NCBI GenBank assembly: GCA_023248915.1
Contig: JAHFDQ010000393.1
Coordinates: 1 to 6,007 of the forward strand
Length of the DNA: 6,007 bases
Direction: 5' to 3'
Origin: Archangiaceae bacterium
GTDB taxonomy: Bacteria; Myxococcota; Myxococcia; Myxococcales; Myxococcaceae
Made by a program: the position numbers and the translations under genes. Below the pieces are notes generated by a model. That model did no database searches, had not been told where the DNA came from, and worked only from the letters and a program-made list of their open reading frames with translations. Positions 1 to 5,771 of this stretch are shown piece after piece (position 1 is the first letter of the stretch; each line of letters starts with the position of its first letter).

Positions 1-324
1 CGGGACGAGCGCGCCCTGCCGACGCGACCGGTCGCCGCCCGGGCCCGCGCCGGCGAACCGCGCCTGGTGGACGAACGCGGCGGGCTCAGAGTCTTTCTGG
101 CCACCCGCAGAAACCGCTGGGTGCTCTACGTCGAGGCCGACCCCAGCCGGCGCCTGGCCTCGGCCGTGGCCTTCGTCGGGACGAGCCGCCGCGGCGTGCT
201 GTCGCGCGCATCGCCGAAGGGGCTCGAGCTCGAGCTGGGCGACGCCGAGGCGCTGACCGGGATGAAGGTCAGGCTCGTCGTCGAGCTGGAATCGGGCCGT
301 TACGAGCACGAGCTCGAGCTGTAG
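1..324 (+). CDS. 3' end of an unrecognised protein (partial, no start in window)
   Basis: The frame is open from base 1 and ends at a TAG at 322-324, so about 107 C-terminal residues are visible and the true start lies left of the window. I do not recognise the family. The first ~20 residues are rich in Arg, Ala and Pro and look like a linker. The remainder alternates hydrophobic and charged residues (for example VFLATRRNRWVLYVEA, VRLVVELESGRYEHELEL), which suggests a small beta-sandwich or other beta-rich C-terminal domain. No signal peptide, membrane segment or catalytic motif is visible. A GTG at 67 could start an 85-residue protein, but no clear ribosome binding site precedes it and the frame continues upstream with the same codon bias, so a partial gene is more likely. 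The gene converges on the Clp-RF2 fusion on the other strand. Confidence 0.6.
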   Translation, partial: RDERALPTRPVAARARAGEPRLVDERGGLRVFLATRRNRWVLYVEADPSRRLASAVAFVGTSRRGVLSRASPKGLELELGDAEALTGMKVRLVVELESGRYEHELEL

Positions 325-383
325 CCCCCCCGCTGGAACCCGCCCGGAAGAGGCGGGAAATACGCCGGGGCCCGGGGCGACGG

Positions 384-474
384 TTTCAGGGCTCTGGCCA
401 AAGCCATGCCGCACTTCTGAATTCTCCCTCGAGAGAATCCGAGGTCCGGCATGGCTTTGGCCAGAGCTCCGAAA
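384..474. repeat. Large near-perfect palindrome (hairpin) between convergent genes
   Basis: Bases 391-410 (gctctggccaaagccatgcc) are the exact reverse complement of 448-467. The pairing adds one more base pair inward (411 with 447). After a single C-C mismatch it continues through 413-417 with 441-445, then caps with attctc (421-426) and gagaat (433-438) around a 6-nt loop. Outward, ttt-c at 384-387 pairs with g-aaa at 471-474, with one mismatch and one G-U type pair between. The result is an almost continuous stem of about 91 nt. It lies between the stop codons at 324 and 517 of two converging genes. Neither strand has a T-tract after the stem, so it is not a canonical intrinsic terminator. 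It may act as a bidirectional, factor-assisted terminator or 3'-end stabiliser, or be a small palindromic mobile repeat of the REP/MITE type. Which of these applies cannot be decided from one copy. Confidence 0.75.
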
Positions 475-516
475 AGCGAACGCCGGGCGGGCCTCACCCG
501 GGTCGCGCTCGGACGC

Positions 517-3312
517 CTAGCTCACCAAGTCCTGCTCGCCGGGCGGGCGCGCCAGCCAGGCCGCGATGAACAGGTCAATCTCGCCCCGCATCACGTCCTT
601 GATGCGCGGGGTGCCGGCGCCGGTCCGCGGGTCTTCGGCTCTGGCGCCCCGGCCCATGAAGTAGCGCCTCGCCTCTCCGCCCGAGTCGCCCTGCCCGTCG
701 AGCACCGCCGCGGCGACGCCCTTCAGCGCCTCGCACGGAACCGTCCCGGCCAGCTCGAGCACCCGGCCGCTCTCGTCGTCGCGCGCCGTGGCCTCGCTCA
801 CCAGACGCTCGGCGAACAGACCGGCGCGGCGCTTCACCTCGCGGGCCTCGAGCGCCAGCGGCCGGGCCGAGGCCGCGGTCCGGTGCAGGCGCACCAGCGC
901 CGACACCCGGCTCGGTTCGTCGATGCGCCGGTGCAGCCCGCGCTCGCCCGCGAGGAACCCGAAGACTCCCGGCCCGTCCAGCCGCACCACCGCGCGCAGG
1001 GGCCCCTCGCCCTCGGCCACCACCTTCGCCTCGTACCGGCGCCGCTCGGCCCAGCCCAGGTACATGTGCAACAGCTCGTCGAGCCAGCGCTTCGCCCCGG
1101 GGCCGCCGCCCGCGGCGCACAGTTCGAGCAGCGCCGCGTCGGCCTCGGCGCCGGCGCCCGACTTCACCCGCGCCTCGGCCAGTTGCACCTCGCGCGCCGC
1201 TTCCTCGAACGCCCGCGCGGCGACCCCCAGCTTCAGCTCGGTCTTCGCTTCCCGCGCGCGACGCAGGGCCGTCTTGCAGACCTCGCCCAACCGGTCGAGG
1301 TCGGACAGTTGGGCGTCGACGTCGCGAAACCGGCGCAGCGCCTCGGCCGCGTGGTCGGCGTCGTCCCAGAAGCCGGGAGCCTGCGACGTGGCGAGCAGCC
1401 GCCGGCGCCGTTCTTCGAGCGAGCCCCGGCCCGCAGCCGCGGCCACGTCGGCGGCCCGGCCGAGCAGCTCGTCGACCGCCGAGATGAGCGTCCCCCGGTC
1501 GACCCGCCGGCGCGCCACGGACGCTCCCGCGGCGGGCAGCGAGACCTGCGCGGTCGCGTCCTTCGGCCGAGCCACCGGTTCGGCCTGGGCCACCACCCGG
1601 CCCTTCGCGGCCAGCACCCTCACCCGGGTGCCGGGTGCCAGCGGCGCCCGGACTATCTCCACCGCCAGGGCCGAGGTGAGCGTCTTCTCGATTTCGCGCT
1701 GAAGGAAGCGGGCGCCGAAGACGGGCGAATACCCTCTGTCCACCAGCAGGTCCACCACCTCGGGCGCCACCTCGACGTCGAGCCCCCGCGAGCGGATTCC
1801 CTCTCGCTCGAGCACCCGGCCGACCTCGCGGTGGGCGATGCGGCGCGTCTCGACCTTGCCCAGCGGCAGGAAGTGGCAGACCGCGTCGAAGCGGTTCAGG
1901 AACTCGGCGCGGAAGGCGCCGGCGATGCGCCGGTCGACCTCGGCGCGCAATTCGGCGTCGGTGCGCGCGCCCGAGAAGCCGAGCGGCGGTTCGCGGTACA
2001 CCTCGGCGCCGACGTTCGAGGTGGCCACGATGAGCACGTTGTTGCAGGCCACTGCCTCGCCCGCGGCGTTGACGAAGCGCCCCTCGTCGAGCAGTTGAAG
2101 GAACCGGTCGTGCACCGCCGAGTTCGCCTTCTCGAACTCGTCGAGCAGCAGCACCGCGAACACCTTGCCGTCGAGCAGCCGCGTCAGCTCGCCCCGCTTG
2201 CCGTCGGGGCCCTGGGCCCAAGGAGCGCCGAAGACGTGGGCCTCGTCCCCCTGGGCCGGGTAGTCGGCCATGTTCAGCCGCACCAGCCGGTCGGCCGAAC
2301 CGAACAGGTACTCGGCCAACAGCTTCGCCAGGTGCGTCTTGCCCACCCCGGTGGGCCCGGCAAAGAGGAAGGCGCCGATGGGACGGCGAACGTCGTTCAA
2401 CCCCGCCTTCAGCAGGGCCACCGAGCGCAGCACGGCCGCCACGGCGTCTTCCTGGCCCAGAATGCGCTCGGCGAAGAAGCGCTGCGTCTCGGCCAGGTCG
2501 AGCGAGACCGCGTCGTCCACCATGAAGCGCGGCAGCCGGGTGGCCGCGCAGAAGCGGGCCAGCACGTCCTCCGCGGCGACGGTTTCCCGCCCGGCCCCGG
2601 CCGCCTCGGCCGCCGTCTCGCGCAAGAGCTCGACCGCCTTCTTCGGCAGGCGGCGCGCCAGGAGAAACTTGGTGGAAAGCCGCAGGGCCAGGTCGCACGC
2701 GCCCGGCTCGACCGCCAGCCCGAGCTGGCCTTCCAGCTCTTCGGCCACCCGGCCCAGAATCCACCGCGCCCGCTCGGCGGTGGGTTCGTGCACGATGAGC
2801 AGGTGCAGCCGTTCGGCCAAGGCGTCGTCGGCCAGGAGCAGCGCCTGCGCCTGCCGGAGGTCGGCCTCGAAGACGAACTTCGGCTTGCCTGCCCGTAAGG
2901 CGCGCACCAGCACCGGCCCCAGGCTGCCGCCCTGCACCAGCCCCAGGTCGCGCAGGTAGACGACGGTGCCGGGAACCCGGGCCGCGTCGTCGAGCAGCGC
3001 CTCGAGAAGCTCGGCCGCCTGGCGCGGGTTGGACGACCGGGCGAACACGCCCGCCACCGGCACCTCGAGCAGCCGGGCCCCCTCGGGCAACCGCCGCGCC
3101 AGCTCGTGCACCACCGCGCTCTTGCCGACGCCGGGCTCGCCGGCCAAGAGCGGCGCCTTGCCCTCGCCGTCGAGCAAGGCCTGCACCTCGGCGACGGCCG
3201 CCTCGAGCCCGTGCCCCGCGGGCAACTTCCCCTCGCGGGCCTGCGCCGCCAGGTCGCGCTCGACCAGCGCGCTCGCCTCGCTCGTCGCCTGTGCTTTCTT
3301 CGACCTGGCCAT
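517..3312 (-). CDS. Clp/Hsp100-type AAA+ unfoldase fused to a GGQ-less RF2-like domain
   Basis: The protein has 931 residues. The start is ATG (3312-3310), with an in-frame TAG 12 nt upstream, so no longer form is possible; the stop is TAG.

Seen in the sequence: D1 AAA+ (about 30-255) has Walker A GEPGVGKS (58-65), but the Walker B site reads VVYLRD (117-122) with no DE pair, so D1 is probably degenerate. D2 (about 280-575) is intact: Walker A GPTGVGKT (319-326), Walker B LLLDE (388-392), sensor-1 N433, arginine finger in FLNR (R474) and sensor-2 GAR (R535). The Clp N-domain and ClpB coiled-coil are absent. The usual GYVG pore loop is replaced by WAQG (365-368). LGF (444-446) sits where ClpC has VGF and ClpA has IGL for ClpP docking.

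After a linker (about 575-607), residues 608-931 match release factor 2: PGFWDD (646-651), GGGPGAKRW...MYLGWAERR (735-758), GFLAGERGLHR (785-795), DPRTGAG (894-900) and RGEIDLFIAAWL (909-920). GGQ and SPF are missing.

Inferred role: ATP-driven remodelling or proteolysis directed to ribosomes. The domain calls are firm; the function is unknown. Confidence 0.9.
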   Translation of the reverse strand: MARSKKAQATSEASALVERDLAAQAREGKLPAGHGLEAAVAEVQALLDGEGKAPLLAGEPGVGKSAVVHELARRLPEGARLLEVPVAGVFARSSNPRQAAELLEALLDDAARVPGTVVYLRDLGLVQGGSLGPVLVRALRAGKPKFVFEADLRQAQALLLADDALAERLHLLIVHEPTAERARWILGRVAEELEGQLGLAVEPGACDLALRLSTKFLLARRLPKKAVELLRETAAEAAGAGRETVAAEDVLARFCAATRLPRFMVDDAVSLDLAETQRFFAERILGQEDAVAAVLRSVALLKAGLNDVRRPIGAFLFAGPTGVGKTHLAKLLAEYLFGSADRLVRLNMADYPAQGDEAHVFGAPWAQGPDGKRGELTRLLDGKVFAVLLLDEFEKANSAVHDRFLQLLDEGRFVNAAGEAVACNNVLIVATSNVGAEVYREPPLGFSGARTDAELRAEVDRRIAGAFRAEFLNRFDAVCHFLPLGKVETRRIAHREVGRVLEREGIRSRGLDVEVAPEVVDLLVDRGYSPVFGARFLQREIEKTLTSALAVEIVRAPLAPGTRVRVLAAKGRVVAQAEPVARPKDATAQVSLPAAGASVARRRVDRGTLISAVDELLGRAADVAAAAGRGSLEERRRRLLATSQAPGFWDDADHAAEALRRFRDVDAQLSDLDRLGEVCKTALRRAREAKTELKLGVAARAFEEAAREVQLAEARVKSGAGAEADAALLELCAAGGGPGAKRWLDELLHMYLGWAERRRYEAKVVAEGEGPLRAVVRLDGPGVFGFLAGERGLHRRIDEPSRVSALVRLHRTAASARPLALEAREVKRRAGLFAERLVSEATARDDESGRVLELAGTVPCEALKGVAAAVLDGQGDSGGEARRYFMGRGARAEDPRTGAGTPRIKDVMRGEIDLFIAAWLARPPGEQDLVS

Positions 3313-3318
3313 CGCCCG

Positions 3319-3347
3319 GTGCTACCCGAGCCACGGCAACGGTTCAA
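3319..3347 (-). promoter_or_regulatory. Candidate sigma-70-like promoter for the Clp-RF2 fusion (leaderless)
   Basis: On the minus strand, TTGAAC (3347-3342) resembles a -35 box (TTGACA, 4 of 6). It is followed by exactly 17 bp and then TAGCAC (3324-3319), a weak -10 box (TATAAT, 3 of 6, lacking the final T). Six bases separate this from the A of the ATG at 3312, so the predicted first transcribed base is the start codon itself. I see no Shine-Dalgarno sequence upstream of this ATG, which fits a leaderless mRNA. The -10 match is poor and the spacer is GC-rich, so this is only a candidate. Confidence 0.25.
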
Positions 3348-3365
3348 GGTGTAGCCTCGCCTTCC

Positions 3366-4886
3366 ATGGCGACCCTGGAAGAGCGCGTCGAGAACAAGGA
3401 ACTGCTGGGCAAGCGGATGGCCGTCGAGGACGCGGTGAAGCTGGTCGGCAACCGCAACACCCTGGCCATCAGCGGCTTCACCAAGTCGGGCGAACCGAAG
3501 ACGTTTCTGCCGGCGCTGGCGCGGCACCTCGCGGCGAACGCGCCCGACACCCGCCTGACGCTGTTCAGCGGCGCGTCCCTGTCCGACGACGTCGAGAACC
3601 CGCTGGCCCCCTTCATCGGCCGGCGCGGGCCGTACATGTCGTCGTCGGCGTCGCGCCGGCTCATCCACGCCGGGAAGATGGACTTCGCCGACGTGCACCT
3701 GTCGGTGTTCGCGCGCAACCTCATGTACGGCATCTACGGCGACATCGACCTGGCGGTGGTCGAGGTGTCGCGGGTGCGCCCCGACGGCAGCGTCATTCTC
3801 ACCTCGTCGGTCGGCATCAGCGCCGAGGCGCTGGTGAAGGCCAAGCGCGTCATCCTCGAGGTGAACACCGCGGTGCCGGACTACACCGGGTTTCACGACA
3901 TCGTGGTGCCGACGGTGCACCCGCGCGTCGGCTGGCCGCTGCCCCTGTTGAACGTGCGCGACCGCATCGGCACGCCCTACGTCGAGTTCGACGCGCGCAA
4001 GGTGGTGGCGGTGGTCGAGTCGAAGGTGCCCGACCACCCGGTGGCCTTCAAGCCGGTGGGCGAAACCGACAAGCGCATCGCCGGCAACGTGGTGGACTTC
4101 CTGTTGCGTTGCCAGAAGTGGCTCGACTGGGGCAAGCGCCTGCCGCCGATTCAGTCGGGGGTCGGCAACGTGGCCAACGCCATCGTGGGCGAATTGTACG
4201 ACTCGCCCTTCACGAAAATCCGATTCTGGACCGAGGTGTTCCAGGACGGGATGATGCGCTACGTCGATGACGACGCGAAGTTCGAGTGCGCCTCGTCCAC
4301 GGCGGTGTCGTTCTCGGAACAGGGGCGCGTCGAGTTCGAGCGCCGGTTCGACCGCTGCCGCGACAAGCTGGTGTTGCGGCCGATGTGGCTGTCGAACTCT
4401 CCCGAGCTCATCTCGCGGCTGTTCGTCATCGCGATGAACACCCCCATCGAGGTGGACATCTACGGCCATGTGAACTCGACCCACATCGACGGCTCGAAGC
4501 TGGTCAACGGCCTGGGCGGGTCGGGCGACTTCTTCCGCAACGCCTACCTGTCCGTCGTGCACACCCCCTCGACGCGCCTGCTGAAGGACGGGCGGACGGT
4601 CAGCTGCGTGATGCCGTACGTGCGCCACATCGACCACACCGAGCACGACATCAAGTGCCTGGTGACCGAGCACGGCTACTCGATGAACACCGAAATCCGG
4701 TCGGCGCGCCACCGGGCCGAGGACATCATCGAGCACTGCGCCCACCCCCATTTCCGGCCGCTCTTGCGCGGGTACCTGCGCATGGCCGGCGGCGGCGACG
4801 AACCGCGCGCGACCGACCTGGCGGCGCTCGACGGCTGGTGGAAGGAATACGACGAGGCCTGCCGGGCGTTCGGTTCGGCGACGTAG
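3366..4886 (+). CDS. Acetyl-CoA hydrolase/CoA-transferase family protein (class I CoA-transferase)
   Basis: The protein has 506 residues, the usual length for the family that includes AarC/Cat1-type succinyl-CoA:acetate CoA-transferases and yeast Ach1. These cytoplasmic enzymes move CoA between acyl-CoAs (succinyl-, propionyl- or acetyl-CoA) and acetate through a covalent glutamyl-CoA intermediate.

Visible motifs: an N-terminal LAISGFTKSGEPK segment (33-45); SGVGNVANAI (264-273), the glycine loop; FWTEVFQDG (287-295), where E290 aligns with the catalytic glutamate; YGHVNSTHIDG (366-376); NGLGGSGDFFRNAYLS (381-396), the CoA/oxyanion loop; HIDHTEHD (421-428); and CAHPHFRPLL near the C-terminus. 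No residue that I can identify as essential is missing.

The start is ATG at 3366. The frame stays open to an ATG at 3291, but that would overlap the divergent gene and add sequence unlike the family. A weak AAGGTG lies at 3346-3351, rather far from the start. The gene is divergent from the Clp-RF2 fusion with 53 bp between them. The exact acyl substrate cannot be read from sequence. Confidence 0.92.
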   Translation: MATLEERVENKELLGKRMAVEDAVKLVGNRNTLAISGFTKSGEPKTFLPALARHLAANAPDTRLTLFSGASLSDDVENPLAPFIGRRGPYMSSSASRRLIHAGKMDFADVHLSVFARNLMYGIYGDIDLAVVEVSRVRPDGSVILTSSVGISAEALVKAKRVILEVNTAVPDYTGFHDIVVPTVHPRVGWPLPLLNVRDRIGTPYVEFDARKVVAVVESKVPDHPVAFKPVGETDKRIAGNVVDFLLRCQKWLDWGKRLPPIQSGVGNVANAIVGELYDSPFTKIRFWTEVFQDGMMRYVDDDAKFECASSTAVSFSEQGRVEFERRFDRCRDKLVLRPMWLSNSPELISRLFVIAMNTPIEVDIYGHVNSTHIDGSKLVNGLGGSGDFFRNAYLSVVHTPSTRLLKDGRTVSCVMPYVRHIDHTEHDIKCLVTEHGYSMNTEIRSARHRAEDIIEHCAHPHFRPLLRGYLRMAGGGDEPRATDLAALDGWWKEYDEACRAFGSAT

Positions 4887-4944
4887 CGCCGGTGCGCCGG
4901 TGTGGGAGCCTTCGGCACGCTTCCCTTCACCCACGGAGATCGAA

Positions 4945-4988
4945 AACTCTGCGACCTCGCAATCGATGCGAGGCGGATTCGCAGAGTT
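4945..4988 (+). other. Two-part hairpin downstream of the CoA-transferase and upstream of the pilin operon
   Basis: Bases aactctgcga (4945-4954) are perfectly complementary to tcgcagagtt (4979-4988). Inside this, cctcgc (4955-4960) pairs with gcgagg (4968-4973) around a 7-nt loop (aatcgat). An unpaired cggat (4974-4978) forms a one-sided bulge. On the plus strand the stem is followed by a G-run rather than Ts, so it is not a classical terminator there. On the minus strand it is followed by only a short T-run (bases 4946-4943 read as TTTT, two of which lie in the stem), and no minus-strand gene needs one. It could be a factor-assisted 3' end for the CoA-transferase mRNA or a structured leader for the pilin mRNA. 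I do not recognise a known riboswitch class in it. Confidence 0.5.
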
Positions 4989-5026
4989 AGGGGGGCGGCC
5001 CACCCTGGCTTCCGGGGCGTTGCCGG

Positions 5027-5042
5027 CGGCTCGCGGGTTGCA
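5027..5042 (+). promoter_or_regulatory. Sigma-54-like promoter motif ahead of the minor pilin operon
   Basis: The sequence CGGCTCG-cggg-TTGCA matches the sigma-54 consensus TGGCACG-N4-TTGCW at all but two positions. GG (5028-5029) and GC (5040-5041) are exactly 10 nt apart. Sigma-54 with the PilR activator is known to drive pilin genes such as pilA in myxobacteria and Pseudomonas, which makes the match attractive. The difficulty is position: transcription would begin near 5053, only 2 nt before the GTG start, leaving the ribosome binding site untranscribed. It is therefore either a chance match in GC-rich DNA or a site for a leaderless transcript. Confidence 0.25.
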
Positions 5043-5043
5043 C

Positions 5044-5049
5044 AGGGGA
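5044..5049 (+). promoter_or_regulatory. Ribosome binding site deciding the GTG start of the FimU/GspH-like pilin
   Basis: AGGGGA ends 5 nt before the GTG at 5055. This supports GTG as the start and gives a 7-residue prepilin leader of normal type. The open frame extends back to 4902, but starting there would give an atypical, long arginine-rich leader. Confidence 0.6.
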
Positions 5050-5054
5050 CAGCG

Positions 5055-5765
5055 GTGCCCAAGTCCCCACACGGCTTTACCCTCATCGAGATGATGGTGG
5101 TGGTCGCCATCGCCGCCGTGCTCGCCGCGCTCTCGGTGGCTGCCTACCAGAACGTCGGCGAACGAGCGGCCCCGCAAAACGCCGCCTACGACTTCTATTC
5201 CACGCTGTCGCAAGCGCGAGCCCTGGCCGCGAACCACGGGTCCGACGTGTGGGTCATCGTCTACCCGAGCCTGAGCTCCCCGAACCAGGGCTCTGGCGCC
5301 CTGGGCGGCGGCGCGTACTTCATGTACGAGGACCGCGACACGAACTTCAACTGGGGCGGCAGCCTCAGCTATTCGACCTTCAGCCCGCCGGGCACTATCT
5401 CCCCGCCCAGCTCTGACACGAGTGGCGACAAGCTGGTCTCCGCGGTCTATCTCGATGACTACAAGCGCCAGAACGCGCAGTTCAAATCGCCGGACGCCGG
5501 GTCTCTGATCTTCGGCGCGCCATTCACGGCGCTCAACGTCGCCTCAACCAGTTGCTCCTCGTGCACGCCGCGGTGCACGTTCTGCGACGGAAACCGGGGC
5601 GCCATCGTCTTCAGCGCGGACGGCACGGTGTTCTTCGTCGGGTCGACCGCCGGAGCCATCTCGGAAGATCGCGCTGCCGGCGTGACGCTGAGTGCTCGCA
5701 CGACGCAGCAGGCGTTCTTGTTCGCCGTCTCGTCCTCCACCGCCTTCATCACGACCTTCAAGTAG
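5055..5765 (+). CDS. Type IV minor pilin / pseudopilin, GspH/FimT (FimU) family
   Basis: The protein has 236 residues, starting at GTG with a good ribosome binding site and ending at TAG. The N-terminus MPKSPHG^FTLIE is a class III prepilin signal. Prepilin peptidase would cut after G7, leaving F8 at +1 and E12 at +5, followed by a hydrophobic helix (about 13-31, MMVVVAIAAVLAALSVAAY). The next segment, FYSTLSQARALAANHGSDVWVIV (47-69), is typical of GspH/FimT proteins, and RGAIVFSADGTVFF (181-194) matches the conserved C-terminal strand region of that family. Between these lies a Gly/Ser/Pro-rich stretch (about 72-125) and a four-cysteine cluster, C167, C170, C174 and C177 (CX2C-X3-CX2C), which is unusual for the family. 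The product should sit in the inner membrane and then in a pilus or pseudopilus tip. The PilV-like gene follows after 6 nt, so the two are co-transcribed. A type IV pilus minor pilin (FimU-like) is more likely than T2SS GspH because of that neighbour. Confidence 0.85.
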   Translation: MPKSPHGFTLIEMMVVVAIAAVLAALSVAAYQNVGERAAPQNAAYDFYSTLSQARALAANHGSDVWVIVYPSLSSPNQGSGALGGGAYFMYEDRDTNFNWGGSLSYSTFSPPGTISPPSSDTSGDKLVSAVYLDDYKRQNAQFKSPDAGSLIFGAPFTALNVASTSCSSCTPRCTFCDGNRGAIVFSADGTVFFVGSTAGAISEDRAAGVTLSARTTQQAFLFAVSSSTAFITTFK

Positions 5766-5771
5766 GACGTC

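Noticed and set aside
225..321. 13-bp direct repeat cgagctcgagctg (225-237 and 309-321)
   Set aside because: Both copies encode Leu-Glu-Leu-type beta-strand residues using the preferred CTC/CTG/GAG codons, so the repeat is explained by coding.
339..357. Small hairpin cccgcc/ggcggg just after the first gene
   Set aside because: It has only 6 bp with no T-tract, and such stems are common by chance at this GC content, so it is not called as a terminator.
451..2898. Long plus-strand open frame (about 815 codons) opposite the Clp-RF2 gene
   Set aside because: It is antisense to a gene with clear AAA+ and RF2 motifs, its translation is low-complexity Arg/Ala/Gly/Pro with no family resemblance, and its ATG falls inside the palindrome arm. 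It is a shadow frame produced by high GC.
575..3334. Second long minus-strand frame overlapping the Clp-RF2 gene
   Set aside because: It is Arg/Gly-rich nonsense in a different frame; the recognisable motifs all lie in the 517-3312 frame.
3291..3365. Upstream extension of the CoA-transferase to an ATG at 3291
   Set aside because: It would overlap the start of the divergent gene and add 25 residues unlike the family; the ATG at 3366 gives the normal family N-terminus.
4886..4901. Tandem 8-bp repeat gcgccggt
   Set aside because: It is only two copies of a short GC-rich unit at the end of the CoA-transferase gene, and could be chance.
5006..5023. Second TGGC...TTGC sigma-54-like pair
   Set aside because: The gap between TGGC and TTGC is 10 nt instead of 7, so the GG and GC elements are wrongly spaced.
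4902..5054. Upstream extension of the FimU/GspH-like pilin to 4902
   Set aside because: It would create a leader of almost 60 residues rich in Arg; the GTG at 5055 has a well-spaced AGGGGA and gives a standard short prepilin leader.
2409..5237. Minus-strand open frame of about 942 codons spanning the CoA-transferase
   Set aside because: Its translation is His/Arg/Val-rich and shows no domain; it runs across three real genes and their promoters. It is an antisense artefact of GC-rich codon bias.
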